DNA from: Ruegeria sp. R13_0
Lineage (GTDB): Bacteria; Pseudomonadota; Alphaproteobacteria; Rhodobacterales; Rhodobacteraceae
Direction of reading: 5' to 3'
Assembly (NCBI RefSeq): GCF_017743995.1
Contig: NZ_JAGHRB010000012.1
Location: forward strand, 98,032-162,031
Length of the DNA stretch: 64,000 bases
Positions within the stretch are counted from its first letter, which is position 1. Each line of letters starts with the position of its first letter. Position numbers and translations under genes: made by a program. The notes under the pieces were generated by a model. The model made no database searches and was not told the origin of the DNA. It saw only the letters and a list, made by a program, of their open reading frames with translations. This document shows, piece after piece, positions 1 through 8,442 of this stretch.

Positions 1-455
1 TATTGCACGGCGTTGAACCACTTGCCCGACTGGTTCGGGCGCGCGCCGTGGGTCAGGTGACCACCGGCGTCGAGGCTCATGCCCAGAATGGTGTCGCCTG
101 GCTGGATCAGCGCCTGGAACACGCCTTGGTTGGCCTGGCTGCCCGAGTTCGGCTGCACATTGGCAAAGCCGCAACCAAACAGCTCTTTCGCGCGGTCGAT
201 GGCCAGATTCTCGGCAATGTCGACGAACTGGCAGCCGCCATAGTAGCGACGGCCGGGATAGCCTTCGGCGTATTTGTTGGTCATCACCGAGCCCTGCGCC
301 TCCATCACGGCGGCAGAGACGATGTTTTCCGACGCGATCAGCTCGATCTCGTCGCGCTGACGGCCCAGCTCGGACGTGATCGAGCCAAATAGCTCAGGAT
401 CACGGTCCGACAAAGACTGGGTGAAAAAACCGGTGTCACGGAGATTGGCGTTCAT
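1..455 (-). CDS. glyA: Serine hydroxymethyltransferase, N-terminal part (runs off the window start)
   Basis: PLP enzyme interconverting serine plus tetrahydrofolate with glycine plus methylene-tetrahydrofolate in the cytosol. About 151 residues are visible, read leftward from the ATG at 455, which has a GGAG ribosome-binding site a few bases upstream. Family hallmarks are in order: an IELIASEN segment near residue 40, the [11 protein letters not shown] block near residue 65, [11 protein letters not shown] near residue 100 and DAGGHLTHG near residue 130. The C-terminal two thirds, including the PLP lysine, lie outside the window. It is divergent from nadK, with a 167-nt gap between the two starts where I recognise no clear operator. 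Confidence 0.95.
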   Translation of the reverse strand, partial: MNANLRDTGFFTQSLSDRDPELFGSITSELGRQRDEIELIASENIVSAAVMEAQGSVMTNKYAEGYPGRRYYGGCQFVDIAENLAIDRAKELFGCGFANVQPNSGSQANQGVFQALIQPGDTILGMSLDAGGHLTHGARPNQSGKWFNAVQ

Positions 456-622
456 GATAGCTCCACATGTCTGGGGTATTGCTTGCGGATTTCCTATCGG
501 AAACCCTGCCGAGGCAACAGCTTTAAAGCGACGAATTGCACCGCGTGGGCGTCAACTCTGGCCTATTGGGGAAAGGTATGTTTGTTTCGGAACCAAATGT
601 GCAGCACCGGAAACCGGAAAAA

Positions 623-1384
623 ATGAAAAAGAGAATCGCTTTTCTCGCAAGCGAGGCTGATGTCGCGCAATCAGCCCGCGAGGTCCTGGTTGCCAAATAC
701 GGAAACGCCGCGCCACGCGATGCGGATGTGGTGGTGGCGCTGGGTGGCGATGGGTTCATGCTGCGCACGCTCAAGAATATGCAGCACCTCGATGCGCCGG
801 TATACGGGATGAACCGGGGAACCATCGGGTTCCTGATGAACACCTATTCTGATACCGATCTCTTGGAACGTCTCGATGATGCCGAGGTTGAGGTCATCAA
901 TCCTCTGGCCATGCGCGCCATGGATCAATCCGGGAAACTGCATGAAGCGCTGGCGATTAACGAAGTGTCACTGTTGCGCGCAGGTCCGCAAGCGGCGCGT
1001 CTGAAGATCAGCGTCGATGGCCGCGAAAGGATGGGAGAGCTTGTCTGTGACGGCGCGCTTCTGTCTACGCCTGCGGGATCGACAGCGTATAACTACTCGG
1101 CCCATGGTCCGATTTTGCCGATCGGGGCGGATGTGTTGGCCCTCACCGCGATTGCTGCATTTCGACCCCGTCGGTGGCGCGGAGCCTTGCTGCCCAAAAC
1201 CGCGAAAGTTCGCCTAGATGTTCTGGATGCAGACAAGCGCCCGGTGATGGCCGATGCCGATTCTATTTCCTTTCCTGACATTGATTGGGTCGAAATCTGC
1301 TCGGAATCCGAAATCACCCATCGTATTCTGTTCGACCCCGGACATGGCCTTGAAGAACGTCTGATTTCCGAACAATTCACTTAG
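623..1384 (+). CDS. nadK: NAD kinase
   Basis: Phosphorylates NAD to NADP with ATP. The 253-residue protein has the GGDG nucleotide-binding motif at residues 41-44, the NE pair at 113-114 and the TPAGSTAYNYSAHGPI loop at 149-164, where most homologues have SAGGP. The frame stays open upstream to 536, but I chose the ATG at 623: MKKRIAFLAS is a normal NadK N-terminus and the upstream 29 residues ([10 protein letters not shown]...) look like noise. The length is usual for short alphaproteobacterial NAD kinases. It is monocistronic as far as can be seen and followed by a 256-nt gap. Confidence 0.93.
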   Translation: MKKRIAFLASEADVAQSAREVLVAKYGNAAPRDADVVVALGGDGFMLRTLKNMQHLDAPVYGMNRGTIGFLMNTYSDTDLLERLDDAEVEVINPLAMRAMDQSGKLHEALAINEVSLLRAGPQAARLKISVDGRERMGELVCDGALLSTPAGSTAYNYSAHGPILPIGADVLALTAIAAFRPRRWRGALLPKTAKVRLDVLDADKRPVMADADSISFPDIDWVEICSESEITHRILFDPGHGLEERLISEQFT

Positions 1385-1418
1385 AATTTCGTCAGTTTTG
1401 GAAATTAATTTTGCCTTG

Positions 1419-1434
1419 TGTGAACAAGTTCACA
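1419..1434. promoter_or_regulatory. CRP/FNR-superfamily-type palindrome
   Basis: TGTGAACAAGTTCACA is a perfect inverted repeat of form TGTGA-N6-TCACA, identical in its conserved positions to the CRP consensus. It lies 35 nt after the nadK stop and upstream of no annotated gene. A TATTGT hexamer at 1456-1461 sits exactly where a class II activator (site centred at -41.5) would place the -10 box. The match is seen directly; binding by a CRP-like protein is inference. Confidence 0.5.
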
Positions 1435-1467
1435 TGCGGGTGAGCGTAGGACAGATATTGTGATCTT

Positions 1468-1636
1468 GCCTGGAGAACACGCTTAGGTGGGAGTGAGTGG
1501 CCACCAAACAGCGTTTTCGACATACTTGCGCATTTTTTGCGCTGGCGAGGGTGGGTGGTGCCACGCTCGTTATCTGAAATCCAGGCATATTTAAGCAAGC
1601 GGACCCCGGGCACAAAAACCCGGGGTCGATTTCTTT
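1468..1636 (+). ncRNA. Candidate small RNA in the nadK-amidase gap
   Basis: Proposed from the combination of a CRP-type site (1419-1434), a possible -10 TATTGT at 1456-1461 predicting a start near 1468, and a GC-rich hairpin with a U-rich tail ending near 1636. The roughly 170-nt span has no convincing ORF. It holds short self-complementary pieces, for example GGTGG at 1486 with CCACC near 1502, and a T6 run near 1532 that could serve Hfq. Conservation and expression are unknown, so this is a hypothesis. Confidence 0.25.
1602..1636. terminator. Rho-independent terminator, probably bidirectional
   Basis: GACCCCGGG (1602-1610) pairs perfectly with CCCGGGGTC (1619-1627) around an 8-nt A-rich loop. 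The plus-strand transcript continues GATTTCTTT. It lies 5 nt past the amidase stop on the minus strand and would end plus-strand transcription from nadK or from the candidate RNA. Confidence 0.65.
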
Positions 1637-1640
1637 GGGA

Positions 1641-3080
1641 TCAGCCGGAGGGTGACATTTGTTCCCAAAGAGGCTTGCACATCTGCCCGACCCGCGCCTC
1701 GATCGCCGCCGCCGCATCGACCGCCAGATCTTCACGCCAACGACGCGCAGCGATCTGAACATTGATTGGCTGCGGGCCGTTGGGCAATTCTGCCAGTCTT
1801 GCCGGAACGCAGGCGGCAGGCAGGCCAAGGAAGTTCATCGCATAAGAATAGACCGCGCAGCCCAGAACCTCATGCACGCCCTCGGCCCCTTCGGTGTCTC
1901 GGTCCGGCTTGAAAAAGGGTTGAGGCAGGAATGGCGACAGGACCAGAGGGTAATCTTCAAGGAAGAGGGACCATTCACGGGCATAGTGGCTGCGTTTGGC
2001 GAGCATTCGCAGCAGTTCAGTCTCGACGATAGGCGGGAATTCCTGAAAATAGACCTCGAAGATATCTTGGATGGTTTGCGAACCGGCCGCCTGGATATCG
2101 GATTTCAGAAGGGTCAGAACCTCACCCATCAAGGTGCGGTATCCGATGCGACCGCATTCGAAGACATCAGGGGGATCGACCTCGTCGACCTGATAGCCCG
2201 CATCGACCAGCGCGTCGCGCGCGGTTTCCAGCGCCTTTTCAACCTCTGTATGAAGGGCGTATCCGAATGTGTTCTTGGTAAAGGCCACTTTGATCGGGGT
2301 GTCCAAAGCCTCACCCCGCCATGGCAGGGGTACATGAAACGGGTCTCGACGGTCTGGGGCGATCAGGCTGGGCATCGACAGGGACAGGTCGGCTGCGGAC
2401 CGGGTGATCAGGCCCTGAACGGACATGGATTGGGCGAGTATTCCGCGCTCGGCCGTTTGGCTGGGGTTCCAGGCAGGGACGCGACCAAGGCCGGGTTTGA
2501 CTGTCACCGCCCCGTTGGCGGCAGCCGGAAACCTGAGGCTTCCGCCAATGTCGTTTCCATGCGCCAAAGCGCCAATCCCGGCCATGACGGCAGCCCCGGC
2601 ACCGCCCGACGACCCTCCGGTCGAGATATGCCGCCCCCACGGATTATGCGTGCGCCCATAAAGCGGATTATCGGTGTCGGCGCGGAAGGAAAACTCGGGC
2701 GTGTTGGTCCGGCCAATAACGATGGCACCGGCATTCTGAAGGTTTGATACAACAGGCGCGTCATCAGGGGCGATGACATCTTTCAGCGCCACGACCCCGT
2801 TTGTGGTGGCGTGGCCCTTCTGGTCGACATTTATCTTGATGGTCACCGGCACCCCTTGCAGCGGCCCGGTCGGTGCCCCAGCTGCCCGCGCGTGATCCAA
2901 GGCGCGCGCGCGTTCTAAGGCCTGCTGGCTCAGATCCTCGACCACGGCGTTCAGGTCGGGATTGACGGCATTCATACGTGAGATGGAGGAGGCAACGGCG
3001 TCCTCAGCACTCAGGTCACCGTTGCGGGTCAGGGTGGTCAGCTCAGTGGCGCTGAGTTGCCAGATTTTGCTTTGAGTCAT
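1641..3080 (-). CDS. Amidase signature family hydrolase
   Basis: Hydrolyses an amide bond through a Ser-cisSer-Lys triad; the substrate cannot be told. The 479-residue protein shows the triad: Lys82 in VPVTIKINVD, the cis-Ser in STGGSSGG (153-160) and the nucleophile Ser181 in GNDIGGSLRFP. Length matches the family, which includes GatA, fatty-acid amide hydrolases and bacterial amidases. It is not an evident GatA: no gatB or gatC lies nearby and the C-terminus is unlike GatA. The start is the ATG at 3080. Its ribosome-binding region is buried in a strong hairpin shared with the prpE 3' end, 63 nt upstream, so readthrough from prpE is likely. Confidence 0.85.
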   Translation of the reverse strand: MTQSKIWQLSATELTTLTRNGDLSAEDAVASSISRMNAVNPDLNAVVEDLSQQALERARALDHARAAGAPTGPLQGVPVTIKINVDQKGHATTNGVVALKDVIAPDDAPVVSNLQNAGAIVIGRTNTPEFSFRADTDNPLYGRTHNPWGRHISTGGSSGGAGAAVMAGIGALAHGNDIGGSLRFPAAANGAVTVKPGLGRVPAWNPSQTAERGILAQSMSVQGLITRSAADLSLSMPSLIAPDRRDPFHVPLPWRGEALDTPIKVAFTKNTFGYALHTEVEKALETARDALVDAGYQVDEVDPPDVFECGRIGYRTLMGEVLTLLKSDIQAAGSQTIQDIFEVYFQEFPPIVETELLRMLAKRSHYAREWSLFLEDYPLVLSPFLPQPFFKPDRDTEGAEGVHEVLGCAVYSYAMNFLGLPAACVPARLAELPNGPQPINVQIAARRWREDLAVDAAAAIEARVGQMCKPLWEQMSPSG

Positions 3081-3081
3081 G

Positions 3082-3115
3082 GGCCCTCACTGTCTTAGCA
3101 AGACAGTAAGGGGCC
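3082..3115 (-). promoter_or_regulatory. Hairpin between prpE and the amidase gene, covering the amidase RBS
   Basis: On the minus strand ACTGTCTT pairs with AAGACAGT around a 3-nt loop, and flanking GGCCC/GGGCC extends the stem to about 16 pairs with one bulge. The 3' arm contains the GAGGG that would be the Shine-Dalgarno sequence and ends just before the amidase ATG at 3080. There is no U-tract, so it could be a processing or terminator stem for prpE, a translational block on the amidase, or both. Confidence 0.55.
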
Positions 3116-3143
3116 TGTTTCAGGTTGCAAGAGGGGGGCCGCG

Positions 3144-5033
3144 CTACTGAGCGTAACCAATCGTCTGCAACGCGTCCTTGATCTCGTCCAGGATGGCGGG
3201 ATCGTCGATGGTCGCGGGCATCTTGTAGTCTTTGCCATCGGCAATCGACACCATGGTGCCCCGCAGGATCTTGCCCGAGCGGGTCTTGGGCAGGCGGTCC
3301 ACCACCACGGCCAGTTTAAAGGCAGCCACAGGGCCGATTTTGTCTCGGACCATCTTGACGACTTCGTTCGAAACCTCGGCATGGTCACGGTCGGCACCGG
3401 TATTCAGACAAAGGAAACCCACTGGCATCTGGCCTTTCAACTGGTCTGACACTCCGATCACCGCGCATTCGGCCACATCGGGGTGGGCGGCCAGTACCTC
3501 TTCCATGCCGCCGGTCGACAGGCGGTGGCCCGCGACGTTGATCACGTCATCGGTGCGCGCCATGATATATAGGTAACCATCCTCGTCGATCATGCCCGCA
3601 TCGCCGGTCTCATAGTAGCCGGGGAAGTGGTTCAGGTACGAGCTTTTGAACCGCTCTTCGGCGTTCCACAGCGTCGGCAAAGTGCCCGGAGGCAGCGGCA
3701 GCTTGACCGCGATCGCGCCTAGCTCACCCGGTTTCAGCGGATGGCCGCCTTCGTCGAGGATCTGAACGTCATAGCCTGGCATCGGCTTGGCCGGAGATCC
3801 CAACTTGACCGGAAGCTCCTCGATCCCCAGCGGGTTGCCTGCGATTGCCCAGCCGGTCTCGGTCTGCCACCAGTGGTCAATGATCGGAACGTTCAGCGCG
3901 TCCTGCGCCCAGGTGATCGTATCGGGGTCGGCGCGCTCGCCCGCAAGATACATGGCGCGCAGACCGGACAGGTCGTATTTGCCAATCAACTCACCCTTGG
4001 GGTCTTCACGCTTGACGGCGCGGATCGCGGTGGGGGCGGTGAAGAAACTGCGCACGTTGTGCTCGGAGATCACCCGCCAGAAGGTGCCCGCGTCGGGGGT
4101 GCCGACGGGTTTGCCCTCGAACACGATGGTGGTGTTGCCGTGGATCAGCGGGGCGTAGCAGATGTACGAGTGGCCAACGACCCAACCTACATCCGATGCG
4201 GCCCAGAACACATCACCCGGATCGACATTGTAGATATTCTTCATCGACCAGTTCAACGCAACCAGATGCCCGGCGGTCGGGCGCACAACGCCTTTGGGCG
4301 CGCCCGTGGTGCCCGAGGTATAGAGGATATAGGCCGGATCATTGCCGGCGACCGGCACACACTCGGCAGGCTCGACGCCGTATTGGAAGCCATGCCAGTT
4401 GAAGTCGCGCCCCTCGATCAGCTGGGCCACTTCCTGTTCGCGCTGGAAGATGACGCAGAACTCGGGCTTGTGGCTGGCCAGGTCGATGGCGCCGTCCAGC
4501 AGAGGTTTGTAGTGAACCACGCGGCCCGGCTCCAACCCGCATGAGGCGGCGATGATGGCTTTGGGCTTGGCATCGTCGATCCGTACAGCCAGTTCGTTGC
4601 TGGCAAAGCCGCCGAACACCACAGAATGCACGGCACCCAGACGGGCACAGGCCAGCATCGCCTCGAGCGCTTCGGGGATCATCGGCATGTAGATGATGAC
4701 ACGGTCGCCTTTTTCAACGCCCTTGGCACGCAGCGCACCGGCAAGCGTTGCCACTCGGTTCCGCAGCTCGACATACGAGATCTCGCGCTTGGTATGGGTG
4801 ATCGGGCTGTCATATATGATGGCTGTCTGTTCGCCGCGCCCGTTTTCCACATGGCGGTCGACGGCATTCCAGCAGGTATTAACCTGCGCGTCGCTGAACC
4901 ATTCGTACAGAGGGGCGTTGTCGGCAAACAAGGCTTTGCTGGGGGCCGAGACCCAATCAATGCCTTTGGCGGCATCCATCCAGAACGCCTCGGGGTCGTT
5001 TTTCCAGCCATCGTAAACGTCTTGATATGCCAT
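3144..5033 (-). CDS. prpE: Propionyl-CoA synthetase (propionate-CoA ligase)
   Basis: AMP-forming acyl-CoA synthetase that activates propionate, and possibly acetate or other short acids, to the CoA thioester. The 629-residue length fits PrpE and is shorter than typical acetyl-CoA synthetase. Visible are an N-terminal ACS-type domain beginning AYQDVYDGWKNDPEAFW, the P-loop YTSGTTGAPKG at 238-248, the WWQTETG motif, and the C-terminal catalytic lysine Lys588 in PKTRSGKILRG, which lysine acetylation typically inactivates in this family. The start ATG at 5033 follows a GGAGG-like sequence. The upstream 268 nt contain repeated TTTGCAAA-type elements, consistent with control by a short-chain acyl-CoA regulator (ScfR/PccR type). 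Confidence 0.9.
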   Translation of the reverse strand: MAYQDVYDGWKNDPEAFWMDAAKGIDWVSAPSKALFADNAPLYEWFSDAQVNTCWNAVDRHVENGRGEQTAIIYDSPITHTKREISYVELRNRVATLAGALRAKGVEKGDRVIIYMPMIPEALEAMLACARLGAVHSVVFGGFASNELAVRIDDAKPKAIIAASCGLEPGRVVHYKPLLDGAIDLASHKPEFCVIFQREQEVAQLIEGRDFNWHGFQYGVEPAECVPVAGNDPAYILYTSGTTGAPKGVVRPTAGHLVALNWSMKNIYNVDPGDVFWAASDVGWVVGHSYICYAPLIHGNTTIVFEGKPVGTPDAGTFWRVISEHNVRSFFTAPTAIRAVKREDPKGELIGKYDLSGLRAMYLAGERADPDTITWAQDALNVPIIDHWWQTETGWAIAGNPLGIEELPVKLGSPAKPMPGYDVQILDEGGHPLKPGELGAIAVKLPLPPGTLPTLWNAEERFKSSYLNHFPGYYETGDAGMIDEDGYLYIMARTDDVINVAGHRLSTGGMEEVLAAHPDVAECAVIGVSDQLKGQMPVGFLCLNTGADRDHAEVSNEVVKMVRDKIGPVAAFKLAVVVDRLPKTRSGKILRGTMVSIADGKDYKMPATIDDPAILDEIKDALQTIGYAQ

Positions 5034-5120
5034 CAGGCCCTCCTCCCAAAATCACTGCAACTGTTGTTAGGCAGCGATAGGGCAGTGGGCAAGCGGCGCG
5101 AGTGACGGCGCGTCAGTTTA

Positions 5121-5241
5121 TCGCAAAATATTTGCAGGATGGCCAAAAACAGCCTGCAAATTTTTGCAAACCTCAAGATTTTATGGAATTTAGCAGGTTC
5201 AGAATAGGATTTTGCAAACCTGCAAATTTTTGAGTGCAAAG
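5121..5241. promoter_or_regulatory. Cluster of TTTGCAAA-type operator elements upstream of prpE
   Basis: Two perfect TTTGCAAA copies (5163-5170, 5211-5218) are 48 bp apart, each next to a CCTGCAAA (5153-5160, 5219-5226). Variants TCGCAAAA (5121-5128), TTTGCAGG (5131-5138) and GTGCAAA (5234-5240) flank them. From memory, PccR of Rhodobacter sphaeroides (ScfR family) binds paired TTTGCAAA boxes before propionyl-CoA genes. The repeats are seen directly; the regulator is inferred. Confidence 0.6.
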
Positions 5242-5262
5242 GGTTTTGGCTGAGTCGGACAG

Positions 5263-5285
5263 CCAGACACCCGCAGGATGTCTGG
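5263..5285 (-). terminator. Candidate hairpin after maeB
   Basis: CCAGACA (5263-5269) pairs with TGTCTGG (5279-5285) around a 9-nt loop, starting 17 nt past the maeB stop. It has no adjacent U-tract, so termination is uncertain. It separates maeB transcription from the prpE operator cluster. Confidence 0.4.
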
Positions 5286-5301
5286 CGTTGATCTAGCCGC
5301 T

Positions 5302-7575
5302 CTAGCCGTAGTGGGTTACGGGCGTGCCGGCGATTGCAGCCATATTCAGCAACCCCCGTGAGGTGATCGAAGGGGTCACGATATGTGCCTTGTTGCCCAT
5401 GCCCATCAGGATCGGACCAACTTCGATTCCGTCGGCTTTCATCTTCAGAACGTTGCGCACGCCACTTGCGGCATCCGCATGCGCGAAGATCAGGACATTC
5501 GCAGCACCCTCAAGGCGTGAGGCGGGGAAAATACGCTCGCGCAGTTCGGGGTTGAGGGCCGTGTCTAGGTTCATCTCGCCTTCATAAGTGAAGTCGCGCG
5601 GTTCGCTGTCCAGAATGCCAATTGCCTCACGCAGTCGCTTGCCCGAGCCTTCGGCCTGGTTGCCAAATTGCGACTGCGAGCAGAAGGCAATCTTGGGCTC
5701 CAGCCCGAAACGCCGCACGTGGCGGGCAGCGCCCAGCGTGATCTCGGCCAGTTCTGCCGGATTCGGCAATTGCCGTACGTGGGTGTCGGCGATGAATAGC
5801 GGGCCGTCCTCGAGAATCATCAGCGACAAAGCCCCATGTGGACGCAGGTCTGGGGTGCCCAGAACCTGCTCGACGTAATTCAAATGCCAGCGGTATTCGC
5901 CGAACGTGCCGCAGATCATGCTGTCGGCTTCGCCGCGCTGAACCATGATTGCGCCAATCGCGGTGGAATTTGTGCGCATGATCGCCTTGGCCAGATCGGG
6001 GGTGACGCCGCGGCGCTGCATGATTTGGTGGTAAGAGTTCCAATAGTCGTAGTAGCGCGGGTCGTTTTCCGGGTTCACGATCTGCAGATCTTTGCCGGGA
6101 CGGACGACCAGACCCAGACGCTCACAGCGGGCCTCGATCACTTCGGGGCGGCCAATCAGGATCGGAGTTTCGGTCGTTTCTTCAAGGATGGCCTGCGCGG
6201 CGCGCAAAACGCGTTCGTCTTCACCCTCGGCAAAAACGATCCGACGGCTTGAGGCTGCAGCGGCCTCGAACACGGGGCGCATAAGAAGGGCAGATTTGAA
6301 GACGGTCTGGTTCAGCTTTTCCTTGTAAGCCTCAAGGTCGTCGATCGGACGTTTGGCAACGCCGCTGTCCATTGCGGCCTTCGCAACCGCAGACGATACG
6401 ATCCCCACGAGGCGCGGATCAAAGGGTTTAGGGATAAGGTAGTCCGGGCCAAAAGTCAGCTGTTCGCCTTTATAGGCCGCGGCGGCCTCGGCGCTTGTGG
6501 TGGCGCGGGCCAATTCGGCAATGCCTTCAACGCAGGCAACCTGCATCTCGTCATTGATCTCGGTCGCGCCGACATCCAGCGCGCCGCGAAAGATGAAGGG
6601 GAAACACAGCACGTTGTTGACTTGATTTGGAAAATCGCTGCGTCCGGTCGCGATGATCGCATCCGGTGCGACCTCACGCGCGGCTTCGGGCAGGATTTCG
6701 GGCGTCGGGTTGGCCAGAGCGAAAATGATCGGGCGATCGGCCATCTTCTCGACCATCTCGGGTTTCAAAACATTCGGGCCGCTCAAACCCAGGAACAGAT
6801 CGGCCCCGCCGATCACGTCATCCAAGGTGCGCAGGTCGGATTTCTGGGCGAACTGATCTTTGTGCGGATTCATATCCTCGGCGCGGCCCTCATAGACCAG
6901 CCCGTGAATGTCGCACAGCCAGATATTCTCGCGCTTGACGCCAAGTTTGACCAGCATATTGAGGCAGGCGATCCCGGCCGCTCCACCACCGGTCGAGACG
7001 ATTTTTATGTCTTCGAACTTCTTGCCAGCGACGTGCAGCGCATTTCGGGCGGCGGCCCCGACAACAATGGCGGTTCCGTGCTGGTCGTCGTGAAAAACGG
7101 GGATGTTCATTCGCTCGCGACACAGCTTTTCGACGATGAAGCAATCGGGGGCCTTGATGTCTTCAAGGTTAATTGCACCGAAGGTCGGCTCCAACGCGCA
7201 GACGACATCGGCCAGTTTTTCGGGGTCCGGCTGGTCGACCTCGATGTCGAAGCAGTCGATACCAGCGAATTTCTTGAACAGGACGGCCTTGCCCTCCATC
7301 ACCGGTTTCGAGGCGAGGGCACCGATATTGCCCAGCCCCAGAACGGCTGTCCCATTCGATACCACGGCCACAAGATTGCCGCGCGCCGTATAGTGTTCCG
7401 CGTTCGAGGGGTCGGCCTTGATCTCAAGACTGGCCTCGGCCACGCCCGGCGAATAGGCGCGCGCAAGATCACGGCCGTTTGCCATCGGCTTTGTAGCCTT
7501 GATTTCAAGCTTTCCGGGCTTGGGATGAGCGTGGTAGTCAAGCGCGGCCTGCCGCAAGCTGGGTGTGTCAGACAT
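5302..7575 (-). CDS. maeB: NADP-dependent malic enzyme with C-terminal phosphotransacetylase-like domain
   Basis: Converts malate to pyruvate, CO2 and NADPH. The 757-residue protein is a MaeB hybrid: a malic enzyme domain (about 1-430) with [31 protein letters not shown] and [11 protein letters not shown] blocks, an NAD(P)-binding GGGAAGIA, then a phosphate acetyltransferase-like domain (about 431-757). In known MaeB proteins that domain usually lacks transacetylase activity but senses acetyl-CoA (family knowledge). The start is ATG 7575, preceded by GGAG-like bases. It lies on the same strand as prpE, 268 nt upstream with operator elements between, so it is probably a separate transcript. 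The gene links C4 acids to pyruvate during growth on short-chain acids. Confidence 0.93.
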   Translation of the reverse strand: MSDTPSLRQAALDYHAHPKPGKLEIKATKPMANGRDLARAYSPGVAEASLEIKADPSNAEHYTARGNLVAVVSNGTAVLGLGNIGALASKPVMEGKAVLFKKFAGIDCFDIEVDQPDPEKLADVVCALEPTFGAINLEDIKAPDCFIVEKLCRERMNIPVFHDDQHGTAIVVGAAARNALHVAGKKFEDIKIVSTGGGAAGIACLNMLVKLGVKRENIWLCDIHGLVYEGRAEDMNPHKDQFAQKSDLRTLDDVIGGADLFLGLSGPNVLKPEMVEKMADRPIIFALANPTPEILPEAAREVAPDAIIATGRSDFPNQVNNVLCFPFIFRGALDVGATEINDEMQVACVEGIAELARATTSAEAAAAYKGEQLTFGPDYLIPKPFDPRLVGIVSSAVAKAAMDSGVAKRPIDDLEAYKEKLNQTVFKSALLMRPVFEAAAASSRRIVFAEGEDERVLRAAQAILEETTETPILIGRPEVIEARCERLGLVVRPGKDLQIVNPENDPRYYDYWNSYHQIMQRRGVTPDLAKAIMRTNSTAIGAIMVQRGEADSMICGTFGEYRWHLNYVEQVLGTPDLRPHGALSLMILEDGPLFIADTHVRQLPNPAELAEITLGAARHVRRFGLEPKIAFCSQSQFGNQAEGSGKRLREAIGILDSEPRDFTYEGEMNLDTALNPELRERIFPASRLEGAANVLIFAHADAASGVRNVLKMKADGIEVGPILMGMGNKAHIVTPSITSRGLLNMAAIAGTPVTHYG

Positions 7576-7684
7576 CGGCGGTAAAGCTCCCTTTGAAATT
7601 TGATTTAGCCTTAAACTATTTTTCTGGGCTTGGCTACGCCGCGTCTCAAGCTTGGCAAAACCTGCCCCTTTCCTTGATTAATTG

Positions 7685-7710
7685 TCGCAAAATTTCTAAG
7701 AACTGCAAAT
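7685..7710. promoter_or_regulatory. Weak GCAAA-type elements upstream of maeB
   Basis: TCGCAAAA (7685-7692) and CTGCAAAT (7703-7710) occur in the maeB/7738 divergent region. The first is identical to the element at 5121-5128 in the prpE operator cluster. This may reflect shared regulation of maeB and prpE, but the match is short and could be chance. Confidence 0.25.
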
Positions 7711-7737
7711 TCCTGCCATCTGCTCTGAGACCCAAAA

Positions 7738-8442
7738 ATGCCCAACGACTTCAAAATGGCACCTTCCGAGGTGTTCCCGCCATCCCGTTTCCGCTTTGGG
7801 GTGGACCGGTTCTGGTTCTGGGCTGCGCTCGGCGTTGCGACTCTGATCCTCGGGTGTATTGCCTTGTTCCCGTTGCGGGCTGAGGTATTCAACCAGGAAG
7901 GCGGATTGATCGAGACGATCTCGGCGGCTGGCTTGTTCACGGCTGGGGTTGTGGCCTTGGTCAAATACCGAGGCCTCGCGCGGCTTTACATCGGCGTGGG
8001 GTGCCTGCTTCTGGCCGAGCGTGAGCTTGAGGCGGATATTTACGCGGAAGGCTCTGTGCCATTTGCCCTGCTAAGCGGCTTGGACGGTCTGCTGGACATG
8101 ACGCTGGTGCGTGTCGCCCTGGCGGTCGTCGTGCTGGGGGGCGTGCTGTGGCATGGCATTCCCAACGCGTGGCGGGCGGTCAGGGTTCAGGCGCCCTTCC
8201 TTGCGATCTTTGTGCTGGCCGGGCTGGCCGCCGTTGTGGCGCAGGGGCTCGAGGAAATCTCGGGCCTGTATCAGGCCACGATGTCTTCGGTCATGAAGAC
8301 GCGTCTGTTTGTTCTGGAAGAAACGCTCGAGATGTATTTTTCGATTGGCATTCTGGCGTCGGTTCTGATCGGATGGCCGAAAGAACCGACTGACGAGAGC
8401 TTGCATGACCCAGACAGCGCACGCGGCGAACACCCGCGCTGA
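7738..8442 (+). CDS. Integral membrane protein of unknown function
   Basis: I do not recognise a family. The 234-residue protein has a soluble N-terminal tail and about five or six hydrophobic segments (roughly 26-46, 57-76, 80-95, 122-140, 152-170, 198-213). Acidic patches ERELEAD (94-100) and LEETLEM (193-199) lie at the ends of hydrophobic stretches, as in small membrane proteins that bind lipid or metal, but no catalytic motif is evident. It is divergent from maeB across 162 nt. Its 3' end overlaps the next gene by 38 nt in another frame, so the two are probably co-translated. Confidence 0.6.
   Translation: MPNDFKMAPSEVFPPSRFRFGVDRFWFWAALGVATLILGCIALFPLRAEVFNQEGGLIETISAAGLFTAGVVALVKYRGLARLYIGVGCLLLAERELEADIYAEGSVPFALLSGLDGLLDMTLVRVALAVVVLGGVLWHGIPNAWRAVRVQAPFLAIFVLAGLAAVVAQGLEEISGLYQATMSSVMKTRLFVLEETLEMYFSIGILASVLIGWPKEPTDESLHDPDSARGEHPR

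Noticed and set aside
536..622. N-terminal extension of nadK (29 residues)
   Set aside because: No family similarity; the ATG at 623 gives the normal NAD kinase N-terminus.
1537..1758. Plus-strand ORF (73 codons) in the nadK-amidase gap
   Set aside because: It begins at a TTG, runs through the terminator hairpin into antisense amidase sequence and has no conserved look; a non-coding RNA explains the region better.
1659..2747. 362-codon plus-strand ORF over the amidase region
   Set aside because: Antisense shadow of the amidase: composition-driven, no recognisable motif or ribosome-binding site.
6622..7584. 320-codon plus-strand ORF over maeB
   Set aside because: Shadow of maeB on the opposite strand; high GC keeps frames open.
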